Below the pieces are notes generated by a model, which was not told where the DNA came from, did no database searches, and saw only the letters and a program-made list of their open reading frames with translations. Made by a program: the position numbers and the translations under genes. DNA of 64,000 nucleotides from Gemmobacter sp964439015. GTDB taxonomy: Bacteria; Pseudomonadota; Alphaproteobacteria; Rhodobacterales; Rhodobacteraceae. This document shows, in pieces, positions 26,278 to 34,981 of this stretch. The stretch spans positions 87,836 to 151,835 of the forward strand of contig CAYTMV010000001.1 of the NCBI GenBank assembly GCA_964439015.1, in the 5' to 3' direction. Position 1 is the first letter of the stretch. Every line of letters starts with the position of its first letter.

Positions 26278-26571
26278 TTATCCCTTCCAGTCGGGGCGGG
26301 TAGTCAGCGGCTGCGATGGCGGCTGGCCGGTGAGTTGCAACATGCAGGCGTCATAGACCTGAGACGGGTCCCGGCCTGCCAGATAGTCGGAGCTGAGCGT
26401 CAGATCGACATGGGTGGCGCTGTGGCCGCCCGATCCGATGCCCATCGTTATTTCGCCGCGCGGGGCGGCGGCGTGGTAGGCGCGGTCGAGGCACGTCTGC
26501 TCGGCCCGTTCAGGGCTGACCGGCCCGCAGGCCGCCAGCAGCAGAACGGGCAGGGAAGCCGCGCGCCGCAT
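26278..26571 (-). CDS. 97-residue lipoprotein within the sdh operon
   Basis: A small lipoprotein: signal RRAASLPVLLLAAC with Cys about residue 15, then a soluble domain with a GIGSGGHSATHVDLTLSSDYL stretch (shown in part) and two further Cys (CLDRAYH and YDACMLQL) likely to form a disulfide. Its ATG overlaps the TGA of the preceding lipoprotein (TGATG) and its stop is three bases from sdhB, so it is translated as part of the sdh operon. The function is unknown. A role in complex II assembly is only a guess from position. Confidence 0.68.
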   Translation of the reverse strand: MRRAASLPVLLLAACGPVSPERAEQTCLDRAYHAAAPRGEITMGIGSGGHSATHVDLTLSSDYLAGRDPSQVYDACMLQLTGQPPSQPLTTRPDWKG

Positions 26572-26927
26572 CAGATGCCCCCGATCCCGGCTTGCGCCAG
26601 ACAGGCGGCGGCAGGGCCGGCGGCGATGGCGCGGATATTGGCCTCGGTCCGGGTGCCGGCGACAACGCCTGCATCCTGCACCAAGGCCTGAATCTCGCCC
26701 GCCGAAGCATTGTCGACAATGCAGCGCATGGCGGTGTTGGCAGCAGGCCCCGACAGGTTGCGCGAGACCACCGGCAGCACCACGGTTTCGGCGGTGCGCC
26801 GGCCGATCTTGTCGGCAACCTCGGTCGGCGAACATGCCGCCAGCACCACCAGCATCGCCCCCATGCCAAGGCGGGCAGCCACAGGGGCCGCCAACCGGGA
26901 CAAGGGATGCCGCAGGCGGGCCATCAT
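26571..26927 (-). CDS. 118-residue lipoprotein within the sdh operon
   Basis: A small protein with a basic N-terminus, hydrophobic core and lipobox LAAC (Cys about residue 32), then a mature domain of about 85 residues with an AMRCIVDNASAGEIQALVQD segment and a late Cys (AAACLAQAG), probably disulfide-linked. Its start overlaps the sdhA stop (TGATG), and its stop overlaps the start of the next lipoprotein in the same way. I do not recognise the family. Two consecutive lipoproteins inside an sdh operon are notable. Confidence 0.68.
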   Translation of the reverse strand: MMARLRHPLSRLAAPVAARLGMGAMLVVLAACSPTEVADKIGRRTAETVVLPVVSRNLSGPAANTAMRCIVDNASAGEIQALVQDAGVVAGTRTEANIRAIAAGPAAACLAQAGIGGI

Positions 26928-28732
26928 CAGAACTTCCGCTCGGCCGGCGCGATCTTCTTGAGGCTGATGCCCCCGTCGGATTCCGGCGTCAGCGGGTCCA
27001 GATGCACCGGGCGCGAGGTCAGGGTGACCTTGTTGCCCTCGACCAGCGCAAGGCTGTGGATGCGCCAGTTGGCGTCGTCGCGGTGCGGATAATCCTCATG
27101 CGCGTGGGCGCCGCGGCTTTCCTTGCGCGCCTCGGCGGCAACGATGGTCGCCAGCGCGTTGGGCATCAGGTTGGTCAGTTCCAGCGTTTCCATCAGGTCG
27201 CTGTTCCAGACCAGGCTGCGGTCGGTGACCGACAGGTCGTCCATCTTGCCGGCGATCGCGGTCATCTTTTCCACGCCCGCAGCCAGCGTCTTGTCGGTAC
27301 GGAACACGGCCGCATCCGATTGCATGGTGCGCTGCATCTCCAGCCGCAGTTCGGCGGTGGGGATATTGCCCTTGGCGTGGCGCAGGCCGTCAAAGCGGGC
27401 CAGCGACTTGTCGACCTCGGCCTTGTTGACCGGCGCGTTGCGCTGGCCGGGCTTGACGATCTGGCCAGCGCGGATCGAGGCCGCGCGCCCGAACACCACG
27501 AGGTCGATCAGCGAGTTGGAGCCCAGGCGGTTCGCGCCATGCACCGAGGCACAGCCAGCCTCACCCACGGCCATCAGGCCGGGGAAGACCGCGTCGGGAT
27601 TGTCGGCGGTCGGGTTCAGCACCTCACCCCAATAGTTGGTGGGGATGCCGCCCATGTTGTAATGCACCGTCGGCAGAACCGGGATCGGCTCTTTGGTCAG
27701 GTCGACGCCGGCGAAGATCCGGGCGCTTTCGCTGATGCCGGGCAGGCGCAGGTCCAGCGTTTCCTTGGGCAGGTGGTTCAGGTGCAGGTGGATGTGATCC
27801 TTGCCTGCGCCCACGCCACGACCCTCGCGGATCTCCATGGTCATGCAGCGGCTGACATAGTCGCGCGGCGCCAGGTCCTTGTAGTTGGGCGCATAGCGTT
27901 CCATGAAACGCTCGCCTTCCGAGTTGGTCAGATACCCCCCCTCGCCACGCGCGCCTTCGGTGATCAGACAGCCCGCGCCATAGATGCCGGTCGGGTGGAA
28001 CTGCACGAACTCCATGTCCTGCAGCTTGAGACCCGCGCGGGCGACCATGCCGCCACCGTCGCCGGTGCAGGTATGGGCCGAGGTGGCGCTGAAATAGGCG
28101 CGGCCATAGCCGCCGGTCGCCAGAACGACCAGCTTGGCGTTGAAGACATGCATGGTGCCGTCATCCAGCTTCCATGCCACCACGCCGGTGCAGGCGCCAT
28201 CGGTGATGATCAGGTCCAGCGCGAAGTATTCGATGAAGAACTCGGCCTTCTGCTTCAGCGACTGCCCGTAAAGGGTGTGCAGGATCGCGTGGCCGGTGCG
28301 GTCAGCCGCGGCGCAGGTGCGCTGCACGGGCGGGCCTTCGCCGAACTGGGTGGTGTGACCACCGAAGGGGCGCTGATAGATCTTGCCTTCCTCGGTCCGC
28401 GAGAAGGGCACGCCATAATGCTCCAGCTCATAGACCGCGGCAGGGGCTTCGCGCGCCAGGTATTCCATCGCGTCGGTGTCGCCCAGCCAGTCAGACCCCT
28501 TCACGGTGTCATACATGTGCCACTGCCAGTTGTCCGGGCCCATGTTGGCCAGGCTGGCGGCGATCCCGCCCTGCGCGGCAACGGTGTGCGAGCGGGTCGG
28601 AAAGACCTTGGTCACGCAGGCGGTGCGCAGTCCCTGTTCGGCCATGCCCAGCGTGGCCCGCAGACCGGCACCACCGGCACCCACGACCACCACGTCATAG
28701 TCATGCACTTCGTATTGGTAAGCAGCAGTCAT
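26927..28732 (-). CDS. sdhA: succinate dehydrogenase flavoprotein subunit
   Basis: SdhA oxidises succinate to fumarate using covalent FAD. The 601-residue protein shows VVVGAGGAGLRA, the FAD-linking His in RSHTVAAQGG, the substrate block QFHPTGIYGAGCLITEGARGEGG (within residues about 240-265), HYNMGGIPTN and the C-terminal HAHEDYPHRDD. The start at 28732 (MTAAYQYEVHDYD) is typical of alphaproteobacterial SdhA. It begins ten bases after sdhD and its stop overlaps the first of two lipoprotein genes. Confidence 0.97.
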   Translation of the reverse strand: MTAAYQYEVHDYDVVVVGAGGAGLRATLGMAEQGLRTACVTKVFPTRSHTVAAQGGIAASLANMGPDNWQWHMYDTVKGSDWLGDTDAMEYLAREAPAAVYELEHYGVPFSRTEEGKIYQRPFGGHTTQFGEGPPVQRTCAAADRTGHAILHTLYGQSLKQKAEFFIEYFALDLIITDGACTGVVAWKLDDGTMHVFNAKLVVLATGGYGRAYFSATSAHTCTGDGGGMVARAGLKLQDMEFVQFHPTGIYGAGCLITEGARGEGGYLTNSEGERFMERYAPNYKDLAPRDYVSRCMTMEIREGRGVGAGKDHIHLHLNHLPKETLDLRLPGISESARIFAGVDLTKEPIPVLPTVHYNMGGIPTNYWGEVLNPTADNPDAVFPGLMAVGEAGCASVHGANRLGSNSLIDLVVFGRAASIRAGQIVKPGQRNAPVNKAEVDKSLARFDGLRHAKGNIPTAELRLEMQRTMQSDAAVFRTDKTLAAGVEKMTAIAGKMDDLSVTDRSLVWNSDLMETLELTNLMPNALATIVAAEARKESRGAHAHEDYPHRDDANWRIHSLALVEGNKVTLTSRPVHLDPLTPESDGGISLKKIAPAERKF

Positions 28733-28742
28733 CGTCAGCCTC

Positions 28743-29114
28743 TCAGAGCGCGATCTTGGCCAGGGCAAAAAGCCCGACGGCCGTCACGGCATAGGAAATC
28801 GAGATCGCAAGGATTATCAGAAGTTTGCGGGTCGATCCGCGCGCGTAATCCTCGATCATGGTCTGGGCGCCCTTGGCGAAATGGCGCATCCCCACCACCA
28901 GCACCAGCGCGGTCAGGATCGCGACAAAGGGGCTGGCAAAGGTCGACAGCACCGCCTCACGCGTGCCGCCAAGGGTGCGGCCGAAGATAAAGACGAAAGT
29001 CGGCACCAGAAAGGCCAGCCCTACGGCCGAGACCTGCATATACCAATGGTGCTGTGTGCCGGTGTGCGCGGCGCCCTTGCCCACGGCGCGCTTGCGGTCG
29101 GTCAGATAACGCAT
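28743..29114 (-). CDS. sdhD: succinate dehydrogenase membrane anchor subunit
   Basis: A 123-residue protein with three transmembrane helices that, with SdhC, anchors complex II and forms the haem and quinone sites. The N-terminal RYLTDRKRAVGKGAAHTGTQHHW and MQVSAVGLAFLVPTF are typical of alphaproteobacterial SdhD; a conserved His (MRHFAKGAQTMIEDYARG) lies after the second helix. It is between sdhC and sdhA with short gaps. Confidence 0.92.
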   Translation of the reverse strand: MRYLTDRKRAVGKGAAHTGTQHHWYMQVSAVGLAFLVPTFVFIFGRTLGGTREAVLSTFASPFVAILTALVLVVGMRHFAKGAQTMIEDYARGSTRKLLIILAISISYAVTAVGLFALAKIAL

Positions 29115-29124
29115 CGTGGCCTCC

Positions 29125-29508
29125 TCAGATGATCAGCAGGGTGATGGCGGTCAGCAGAACCGAGCCGATCACGCAGCCCCAGCCCAGCATTTCCGCGGTC
29201 TTCAGGTCCAGCCCGTGGCCGGCATCGAAATACAGGTGCCGCAGCCCGGCCAGATAGTGATACCACACCGCCCAGAGCGAGCCGGTAAAGACCAGATCCC
29301 CGAACCAAGATGTTGCGACCGCGTTGGCCGTCGCGAAGTATTCGGGGCTGACCGCCGCCGCAAACAGCCACCACACGGCCAGCAACACGCCCACGATCAG
29401 CGCATTCCCGGTGATCCGCGTCAGGATCGAGCTGAAGGAGGTGATCTGCGGGCGGTAGATTTGCAGGTGGGGAGAGAGGGGGCGCTCGACCCGCTTTGGT
29501 GCAGACAT
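29125..29508 (-). CDS. sdhC: succinate dehydrogenase cytochrome b556 subunit
   Basis: A 127-residue protein with three transmembrane helices. The quinone-site segment RPLSPHLQIYRPQITSFSSI precedes helix one, and the haem-ligand region HYLAGLRHLYFDAGHG precedes helix three. The start at 29508 (MSAPKRVERPLSP) is family-like; the longer frame to 29568 adds an unrelated basic stretch. It is the first gene of the sdh operon, with tandem palindromes about 150-180 bp upstream. Confidence 0.93.
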   Translation of the reverse strand: MSAPKRVERPLSPHLQIYRPQITSFSSILTRITGNALIVGVLLAVWWLFAAAVSPEYFATANAVATSWFGDLVFTGSLWAVWYHYLAGLRHLYFDAGHGLDLKTAEMLGWGCVIGSVLLTAITLLII

Positions 29509-29656
29509 GGACTTGTCCCTTTGTCGCTGGGCGCGGCTTGCAGGTCGCGCACTGGCAAGTAATCGCATTTTTCAATAGCGTGTTTTTCGCACAAGTCACG
29601 CCCCGACGCGTGGCTTGGCAAGGCTGTTTCCGCTATCGCGGGCGTTTTTTGGTCTT

Positions 29657-29687
29657 TGTGATCACGAAATTTGAAGGTGTGATCACA
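29657..29687. promoter_or_regulatory. tandem GTGATCAC palindromes upstream of sdhC
   Basis: Two copies of the self-complementary octamer GTGATCAC (29658-29665 and 29679-29686) have centres exactly 21 bp apart, two helical turns, placing them on the same DNA face. They lie in the 245-bp gap between mch and sdhC, about 150 bp before the sdhC start. This looks like a dimer-of-dimers operator controlling sdhCDAB. The regulator is not identifiable from this sequence. The rest of the gap shows no gene. Confidence 0.6.
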
Positions 29688-29753
29688 TAAGTGCCCGCCC
29701 CCGCCACTGGCTACGACTCAGCCTTGCGCGCGGGGGATGCCCATTTCGGCGGC

Positions 29754-30785
29754 TTACAGCGGCATCAGCGCCCAGTAGTCGAGATCCAGCAGCACCTCGG
29801 GCATGTATTTGCCATCGTCGCCTTTCAGCGCAAAGGGCGCAGCCCCCTGCTTTACCGCGACCAGTCGCAACCGGATTGCGCCCACGCCGGGCGCGCTGGT
29901 CTCGGCCTTGTCCAGCACCTCGGACCAGGCCTTGACCGTGTCGCCGGCAAAGCAGGGATTGGCATGGGCGCCGCCGTTCAGCGCCACGACCATCTGCGCA
30001 TTGGCCAGACCGTTGAAGGACAGCGCGCGGGCCATGCTGATGACATGGCCGCCATAGATCAGCCTCTTGCCATCCTCGCGGAAGGTGGCGTCAAAATGCA
30101 CCTTGGCGGTGTTCTGCCACAGCCGGGTGGCAATCATGTGCTCGGCCTCTTCGATGGTGACCCCATCGACATGGTCGATCTTCTCGCCCACCGCATAATC
30201 GCCCCAACGATGCGCCTCGCCCGCAAGGCCAAAGTCATAGCGGCTGAAATCCAGCCCTTCGGGGATCACAAGATCCTGCGCGCTCAGCGCCTTTTTCAGC
30301 GCAGGCACCACCGGATCTGGTGCCGGAGCGTCAAGGCGGTTTTTCCGCACCATCACCCAGCGCACATAGTCCATCACGCTTTCGTCGCGCTGGTTCAGGC
30401 CACGGGTGCGGACATAGACCACCCCGGATTTGCCGTTGGAGTTTTCCTTCAGGCCGATCACCTCGGATTCCGAGCGCAGCGTGTCGCCCGGCCAGACCGG
30501 CCGCAGCCAGCGCCCTTCGGCATAGCCGAGATTGGCAACCGCGTTCAGGCTGACATCCGGCACGGTCTTGCCAAAGACCACATGAAACGCTGCCAGATCG
30601 TCCAGCGGGCTGGCCGGCAGGCCGCAGGATTGTGCGAAAGCGTCAGACGAATACAGCGCATGCCGGGCGGGATAGAGCGCGTGATACAGCGCCCGCTCGC
30701 CACCCGAAACCGTGCGGGGCACCGCGTGGCGGATGGTCTCGCCGATGCGGTAATCTTCGAAAAATCGTCCGGGGTTGGTCTTCAT
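29754..30785 (-). CDS. mch: mesaconyl-CoA hydratase (beta-methylmalyl-CoA dehydratase)
   Basis: Mch hydrates mesaconyl-C1-CoA to beta-methylmalyl-CoA in the ethylmalonyl-CoA pathway of acetyl-CoA assimilation. The 343-residue protein is a double hot-dog MaoC-like protein with an N-terminal NPGRFFEDYRIGETIRHA, a repeated domain beginning near FEDY and DYAVGEKIDHVDG, and a LIYGGHVISMARALSFNGL stretch. The start at 30785 follows AAGGAG. The same-strand neighbours include mcl2, three genes upstream, which supports the assignment. Confidence 0.9.
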   Translation of the reverse strand: MKTNPGRFFEDYRIGETIRHAVPRTVSGGERALYHALYPARHALYSSDAFAQSCGLPASPLDDLAAFHVVFGKTVPDVSLNAVANLGYAEGRWLRPVWPGDTLRSESEVIGLKENSNGKSGVVYVRTRGLNQRDESVMDYVRWVMVRKNRLDAPAPDPVVPALKKALSAQDLVIPEGLDFSRYDFGLAGEAHRWGDYAVGEKIDHVDGVTIEEAEHMIATRLWQNTAKVHFDATFREDGKRLIYGGHVISMARALSFNGLANAQMVVALNGGAHANPCFAGDTVKAWSEVLDKAETSAPGVGAIRLRLVAVKQGAAPFALKGDDGKYMPEVLLDLDYWALMPL

Positions 30786-30822
30786 CACGCGCTCCTTCAG
30801 CGGCGGGGCGATCCGCCGCGGG

Positions 30823-31026
30823 TCAGTATTCGCCGAGCTTGATCTCGGGGTTGTATGTGCCCGGCACTTCCTTGACCACGGCCTGCCCGCAGCGCATCAC
30901 GCCGCGCGCCGCATCAAAGGCATAGGTCGGGGCACCCTGCAGCGCCCAGCCCTTGTTCAGTGCCGCCGTGACCTTGTGGCAAAAGGCCGAGGTGTCGTCG
31001 TCAGACAGAAAACGATAGAGTTTCAT
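30823..31026 (-). CDS. DUF1737 small protein
   Basis: A 67-residue protein beginning MKLYRFLSDDDTSAFCHKVT with GWALQGAPTYAFD in the middle, the hallmark of DUF1737, whose function is unknown. The start at 31026 is four bases after the NnrU-type gene stop, and the gene is 37 bp before mch, so it appears to be co-transcribed within the mcl2-mch run. Confidence 0.8.
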   Translation of the reverse strand: MKLYRFLSDDDTSAFCHKVTAALNKGWALQGAPTYAFDAARGVMRCGQAVVKEVPGTYNPEIKLGEY

Positions 31027-31030
31027 GGTG

Positions 31031-31579
31031 TTATCCGAAGGTGGGGTAGCCCAGCGCATAGTGGATGCCCACCGCTGCGCCATAGACGATCAGGGTTCCG
31101 GCCACGGCCATCGCTTCGAACTTGGCAGGCTTTGCTGCGGGCGGCACGAAGGGGCCGGCCCGGTTGATCAGCGCCATTTCGGCCAGCGCCCACAACAGCA
31201 TGCCGCCGAAAAGGATCAGCGACGGCGTGTCGCCGTTCACCAGCAAATGCCCCACCGACCAAAGCACCACGCCCCACAGCATCGGATGACGCAGCCGCCG
31301 CGCCACTGCGGTTTTCATGCCCGCAGCGGCAAACAGATAGACTGAGGCCAGCACCAGCAGGTTGTTGATGCCCGCCATCGCCGGGCTGCGCCCCCAGAAG
31401 ACCGCGCCATCGGCGCCGCGAAAGCCCACGACCATCAGCACCAGGGCAACCACCAGCGCCAGCGTGATCGGCCCCTTTGCCCGCTCTCCCAGACCGGCGC
31501 GCAGATCGGGGGCCAGTCGCTTGAACAGATGGGCAGCGGACCACAGGGCCACGCCGAGAATGAGAAGAGTCATGGACAT
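31031..31579 (-). CDS. NnrU-family membrane protein
   Basis: A 182-residue inner-membrane protein with five to six helices and the NnrU/isoprenylcysteine-methyltransferase-like core AVARRLRHPMLWGVVLWSVGHLLVNGD. NnrU was named from a denitrification cluster, but homologues occur in many genomes without one, so no nitrogen role is implied here. It lies between mcl2 and the DUF1737 gene, 30 bp and 4 bp away. Confidence 0.82.
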   Translation of the reverse strand: MSMTLLILGVALWSAAHLFKRLAPDLRAGLGERAKGPITLALVVALVLMVVGFRGADGAVFWGRSPAMAGINNLLVLASVYLFAAAGMKTAVARRLRHPMLWGVVLWSVGHLLVNGDTPSLILFGGMLLWALAEMALINRAGPFVPPAAKPAKFEAMAVAGTLIVYGAAVGIHYALGYPTFG

Positions 31580-31609
31580 GGATGCCTCGCGCGATTGATC
31601 TCTGCGCGC

Positions 31610-32473
31610 TCAGCCTGCCATGGCGGCGATTGCCGCAGCCTTGGCCAGGGTCTGGCGCGCGGTGACAATATGCAGGTTTTCCACGATCTTGCCATCCACA
31701 ACCGCGACACCGCCACCCTGCGCCAGCACCTCGTCAAAGGCCGCGATCTGGCGGCGGGCCAGATCAATCTCGGCTTCCGACGGCGCGAAGGCCGCGTTGG
31801 CCACATCAAGCTGCGCGGGATGGATCAGGGTCTTGCCGTCAAAACCCATGTCGCGGCCTTGCTCACATTCGACGCGCAGCCCGTCCTCGTCCTTGAAGGC
31901 GTTGAAGACGCCGTCGACGATCACCAGCCCATGCGCGCGGGCGGCCAGCAGGCACAGGCCCAGACCGGCCTGCATCGGCAGGCGGTCGGCGCGGAAGCGC
32001 GAGCCAAGCTCTTTCGCCAGATCGTTGGTGCCCATCACCATGCCCTTCAGGCGCGGATGGGCGGCGATTTCGGCCGCGTTCAGCATGCCCTGACAGGTCT
32101 CCATCATTGCCCAGAGATCCGCGCCCGGCACCGCCTCGGCGACGGCGTCCAGATCGGCGGCGCGGTTGACCTTGGGGATCAGGATCGCGTCGATCTTCGC
32201 CCCGCCGGCAATCGCCCGGTCCATGGCATCGGCATCGGCGCGGCCCCATTCGGTGTCAAAGCCGTTGATCCGCACGATCCGGGCGCGGGCGCCAAAGTCC
32301 CAGTCGCGCAGCGCGCGGGCCAGCAGGTCGCGGGCCGCAGGCTTTTCATCCGGGGCAACCGCGTCTTCCAGATCGAAGATGATCGCATCGGTGGCAAGGC
32401 CCATCGCCTTTTCCAGCGCCCGCTCTTTCGAGCCGGGGATATACAGCACCGAACGGAAGGGGCGATGGGACAT
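31610..32473 (-). CDS. mcl2: (3S)-malyl-CoA thioesterase / malyl-CoA lyase-family enzyme
   Basis: A 287-residue HpcH/CitE-superfamily protein: RSVLYIPGSKERALEKA, the metal-binding DLEDAV near residue 40, a substrate-side Arg in ARIVRINGFDT, an E in METCQGMLNA, and the C-terminal FDGKTLIHPAQLDV. Its length and closeness to mesaconyl-CoA hydratase fit Mcl2 of Rhodobacter, a thioesterase that frees malate from malyl-CoA, rather than the longer lyase Mcl1. A lyase cannot be excluded. The start at 32473 (MSHRPFRS) replaces a longer frame to 32584. Confidence 0.82.
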   Translation of the reverse strand: MSHRPFRSVLYIPGSKERALEKAMGLATDAIIFDLEDAVAPDEKPAARDLLARALRDWDFGARARIVRINGFDTEWGRADADAMDRAIAGGAKIDAILIPKVNRAADLDAVAEAVPGADLWAMMETCQGMLNAAEIAAHPRLKGMVMGTNDLAKELGSRFRADRLPMQAGLGLCLLAARAHGLVIVDGVFNAFKDEDGLRVECEQGRDMGFDGKTLIHPAQLDVANAAFAPSEAEIDLARRQIAAFDEVLAQGGGVAVVDGKIVENLHIVTARQTLAKAAAIAAMAG

Positions 32474-32657
32474 GATTCTCTCCGAAAGCAAGATTGTTGC
32501 GCGAGGGAACACGGGATTGGCATTTTCATCAAGCCCCAATTGCCGCGCTGCAGAAATTTGCGGCCGTTGCGCGGATGCCCGCATCGCGCCGGCGGTTAAC
32601 CGACTTTCAGCGCCGTTCCCCGAGGGTTGGGCGACGTGGTCAAGAAAGGGTGCTGCG

Positions 32658-32816
32658 ATGACGAAACAGGTGTTCGCCTTGTCGCTGGGCTTTGCCGGCG
32701 TGATCCTGTGGCTACAGGCCGCGCATGGTGCCGCATCCGGTGGGGGCGTGAATGACGAAAATTCCCCCTCCTGCGAGCAGGTCTTACGGGTATTCCCGGT
32801 TGCGCGGGCGTGCTAA
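32658..32816 (+). CDS. 52-residue secreted peptide of unknown function
   Basis: An ATG at 32658 with AAAGGG upstream opens a frame of 52 codons ending TAA at 32814-32816. It begins with a convincing signal peptide (TKQVFALSLGFAGVILWLQ then AAHGA) and leaves a mature part of about 27 residues with two Cys. Similar signal peptides head longer secreted proteins in related genera, so this may be a truncated relative. Low to moderate confidence that it is expressed. Confidence 0.4.
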   Translation: MTKQVFALSLGFAGVILWLQAAHGAASGGGVNDENSPSCEQVLRVFPVARAC

Positions 32817-32883
32817 CCTGCACGCGGGCGCCGCAGCGCCGGATCTGCAAGGCCCGGAACGGGCTGCAACAAGGGACAGTAAA

Positions 32884-33309
32884 ATGCTGAATGAGTTCAA
32901 GACCTTCATCGCCAAGGGCAATGTTGTCGATCTGGCGGTCGGTATCATCATCGGCGCGGCTTTCACCGCCATCGTGAATTCGCTGGTGGCCGACCTCATC
33001 AACCCGATCATCGGCGTCATCACGGGCGGGATCGACTTCTCGAACCTGTTCATCAACCTCGGCAGCGGTGATTACACCTCGCTGGCCGCAGCCAAGGATG
33101 CTGGTGCGCCGGTTTTTGCCTATGGTTCTTTCATCACCGCGGTCATCAACTTCCTGATCATCGCCTGGGTGGTCTTCCTGCTGGTCAAGGCGGTCAACAA
33201 GCTGAAGGCGTCAACTGCCCGCAAGGAGGCCGAAGTCGCTGCCGCAGCGCCCGCCGGCCCGAGCGAACTGGACGTGCTGCTGGAAATCCGCGACGCCCTG
33301 AAGAAGTGA
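32884..33309 (+). CDS. mscL: large-conductance mechanosensitive channel
   Basis: MscL opens under high membrane tension to release solutes after hypo-osmotic shock. The 141-residue protein has the N-terminal helix (LNEFKTFIAKGNVVDLAVG), pore helix 1 with VDLAVGIIIGAAFTAIV, a periplasmic loop, helix 2 (FGSFI-like YGSFITAVINFLIIAWVVF) and a C-terminal charged bundle helix. The start at 32884 is the family-standard one. A terminator follows closely. Confidence 0.95.
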   Translation: MLNEFKTFIAKGNVVDLAVGIIIGAAFTAIVNSLVADLINPIIGVITGGIDFSNLFINLGSGDYTSLAAAKDAGAPVFAYGSFITAVINFLIIAWVVFLLVKAVNKLKASTARKEAEVAAAAPAGPSELDVLLEIRDALKK

Positions 33310-33321
33310 CACAGGCAAGCA

Positions 33322-33354
33322 GGGCCGGGATAACCCCGGCCCTCGGCATTTTTT
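33322..33354 (+). terminator. Rho-independent terminator after mscL
   Basis: GGGCCGGG (33322-33329) and CCCGGCCC (33335-33342) form a stem with a five-base loop, followed by TCGGCA and six T (33349-33354). It lies 13 bp after the mscL stop and 20 bp before the end of ald on the other strand. Confidence 0.8.
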
Positions 33355-33373
33355 CCAAGCGGGTCTCTGCCCC

Positions 33374-34492
<1,119 letters not shown>

Positions 34493-34571
34493 CCATCCCT
34501 CCTGGCTCAGCCGCCCCGCTTGGGCGGTTTGGAGCCCCAGTGAAACAGCATCATCGGTCATCCCGCAATCG

Positions 34572-34607
34572 GACAAAACGAAACCCCCGGCCTTGCGGTC
34601 GGGGGTT
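34572..34607 (-). terminator. Rho-independent terminator of rpsU
   Basis: On the minus strand AACCCCCG (34607-34600) pairs with CGGGGGTT (34589-34582) around a ten-base loop and is followed by TCGTTTTG, 60 bp after the rpsU stop. It would end the rpsU transcript before ald. Confidence 0.72.
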
Positions 34608-34667
34608 CAGCTTCGGGTGGCAAGCCACCCCGGGAACGCGATGCCGGAACCGGCTGCTTTCCGATCC

Positions 34668-34874
34668 TCAGAGAGCGCCTTCGCGCTGCGCCTTCTTGCG
34701 CGCGAGTTTGCGCGCACGGCGGACCGCTTCGGCTTGCTCGCGCGCTTTCTTGACGGACGGTTTCTCGAAATGCTGCTTGAGCTTCATTTCGCGGAACACG
34801 CCTTCGCGCTGGAGCTTTTTCTTGAGGGCCCGGAGGGCCTGTTCGACGTTATTGTCGCGGACGCTGACCTGCAT
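34668..34874 (-). CDS. rpsU: 30S ribosomal protein S21
   Basis: A 68-residue basic protein: MQVSVRDNNVEQALRALKKK, then a REGVFREMKLKQHFEKPS segment and a Lys/Arg/Ala-rich tail. S21 sits near the anti-Shine-Dalgarno end of 16S rRNA in the 30S subunit and helps initiation. The gene is single, with its own terminator downstream. Confidence 0.96.
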   Translation of the reverse strand: MQVSVRDNNVEQALRALKKKLQREGVFREMKLKQHFEKPSVKKAREQAEAVRRARKLARKKAQREGAL

Positions 34875-34981
34875 GTGGTTGTCACCACCTTCCTAAGTTA
34901 GAGTTGCACGAAAAGTGCAGGCTCGCGGCGCATAGCAAAAGCGGTGGGTCATGTCTACCATGCCCGGCGAAGGAGATGCCG

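Noticed and set aside
26834..28990. 718-codon plus-strand frame opposite sdhA
   Set aside because: Antisense shadow of sdhA; no recognisable domain.
29657..29687. FNR or CRP box
   Set aside because: GTGATCAC does not fit TTGAT-N4-ATCAA or TGTGA-N6-TCACA spacing, so no known regulator is named.
31031..31579. denitrification link from the NnrU name
   Set aside because: No nitrite or nitric oxide reductase genes are in the window; the name reflects family only.
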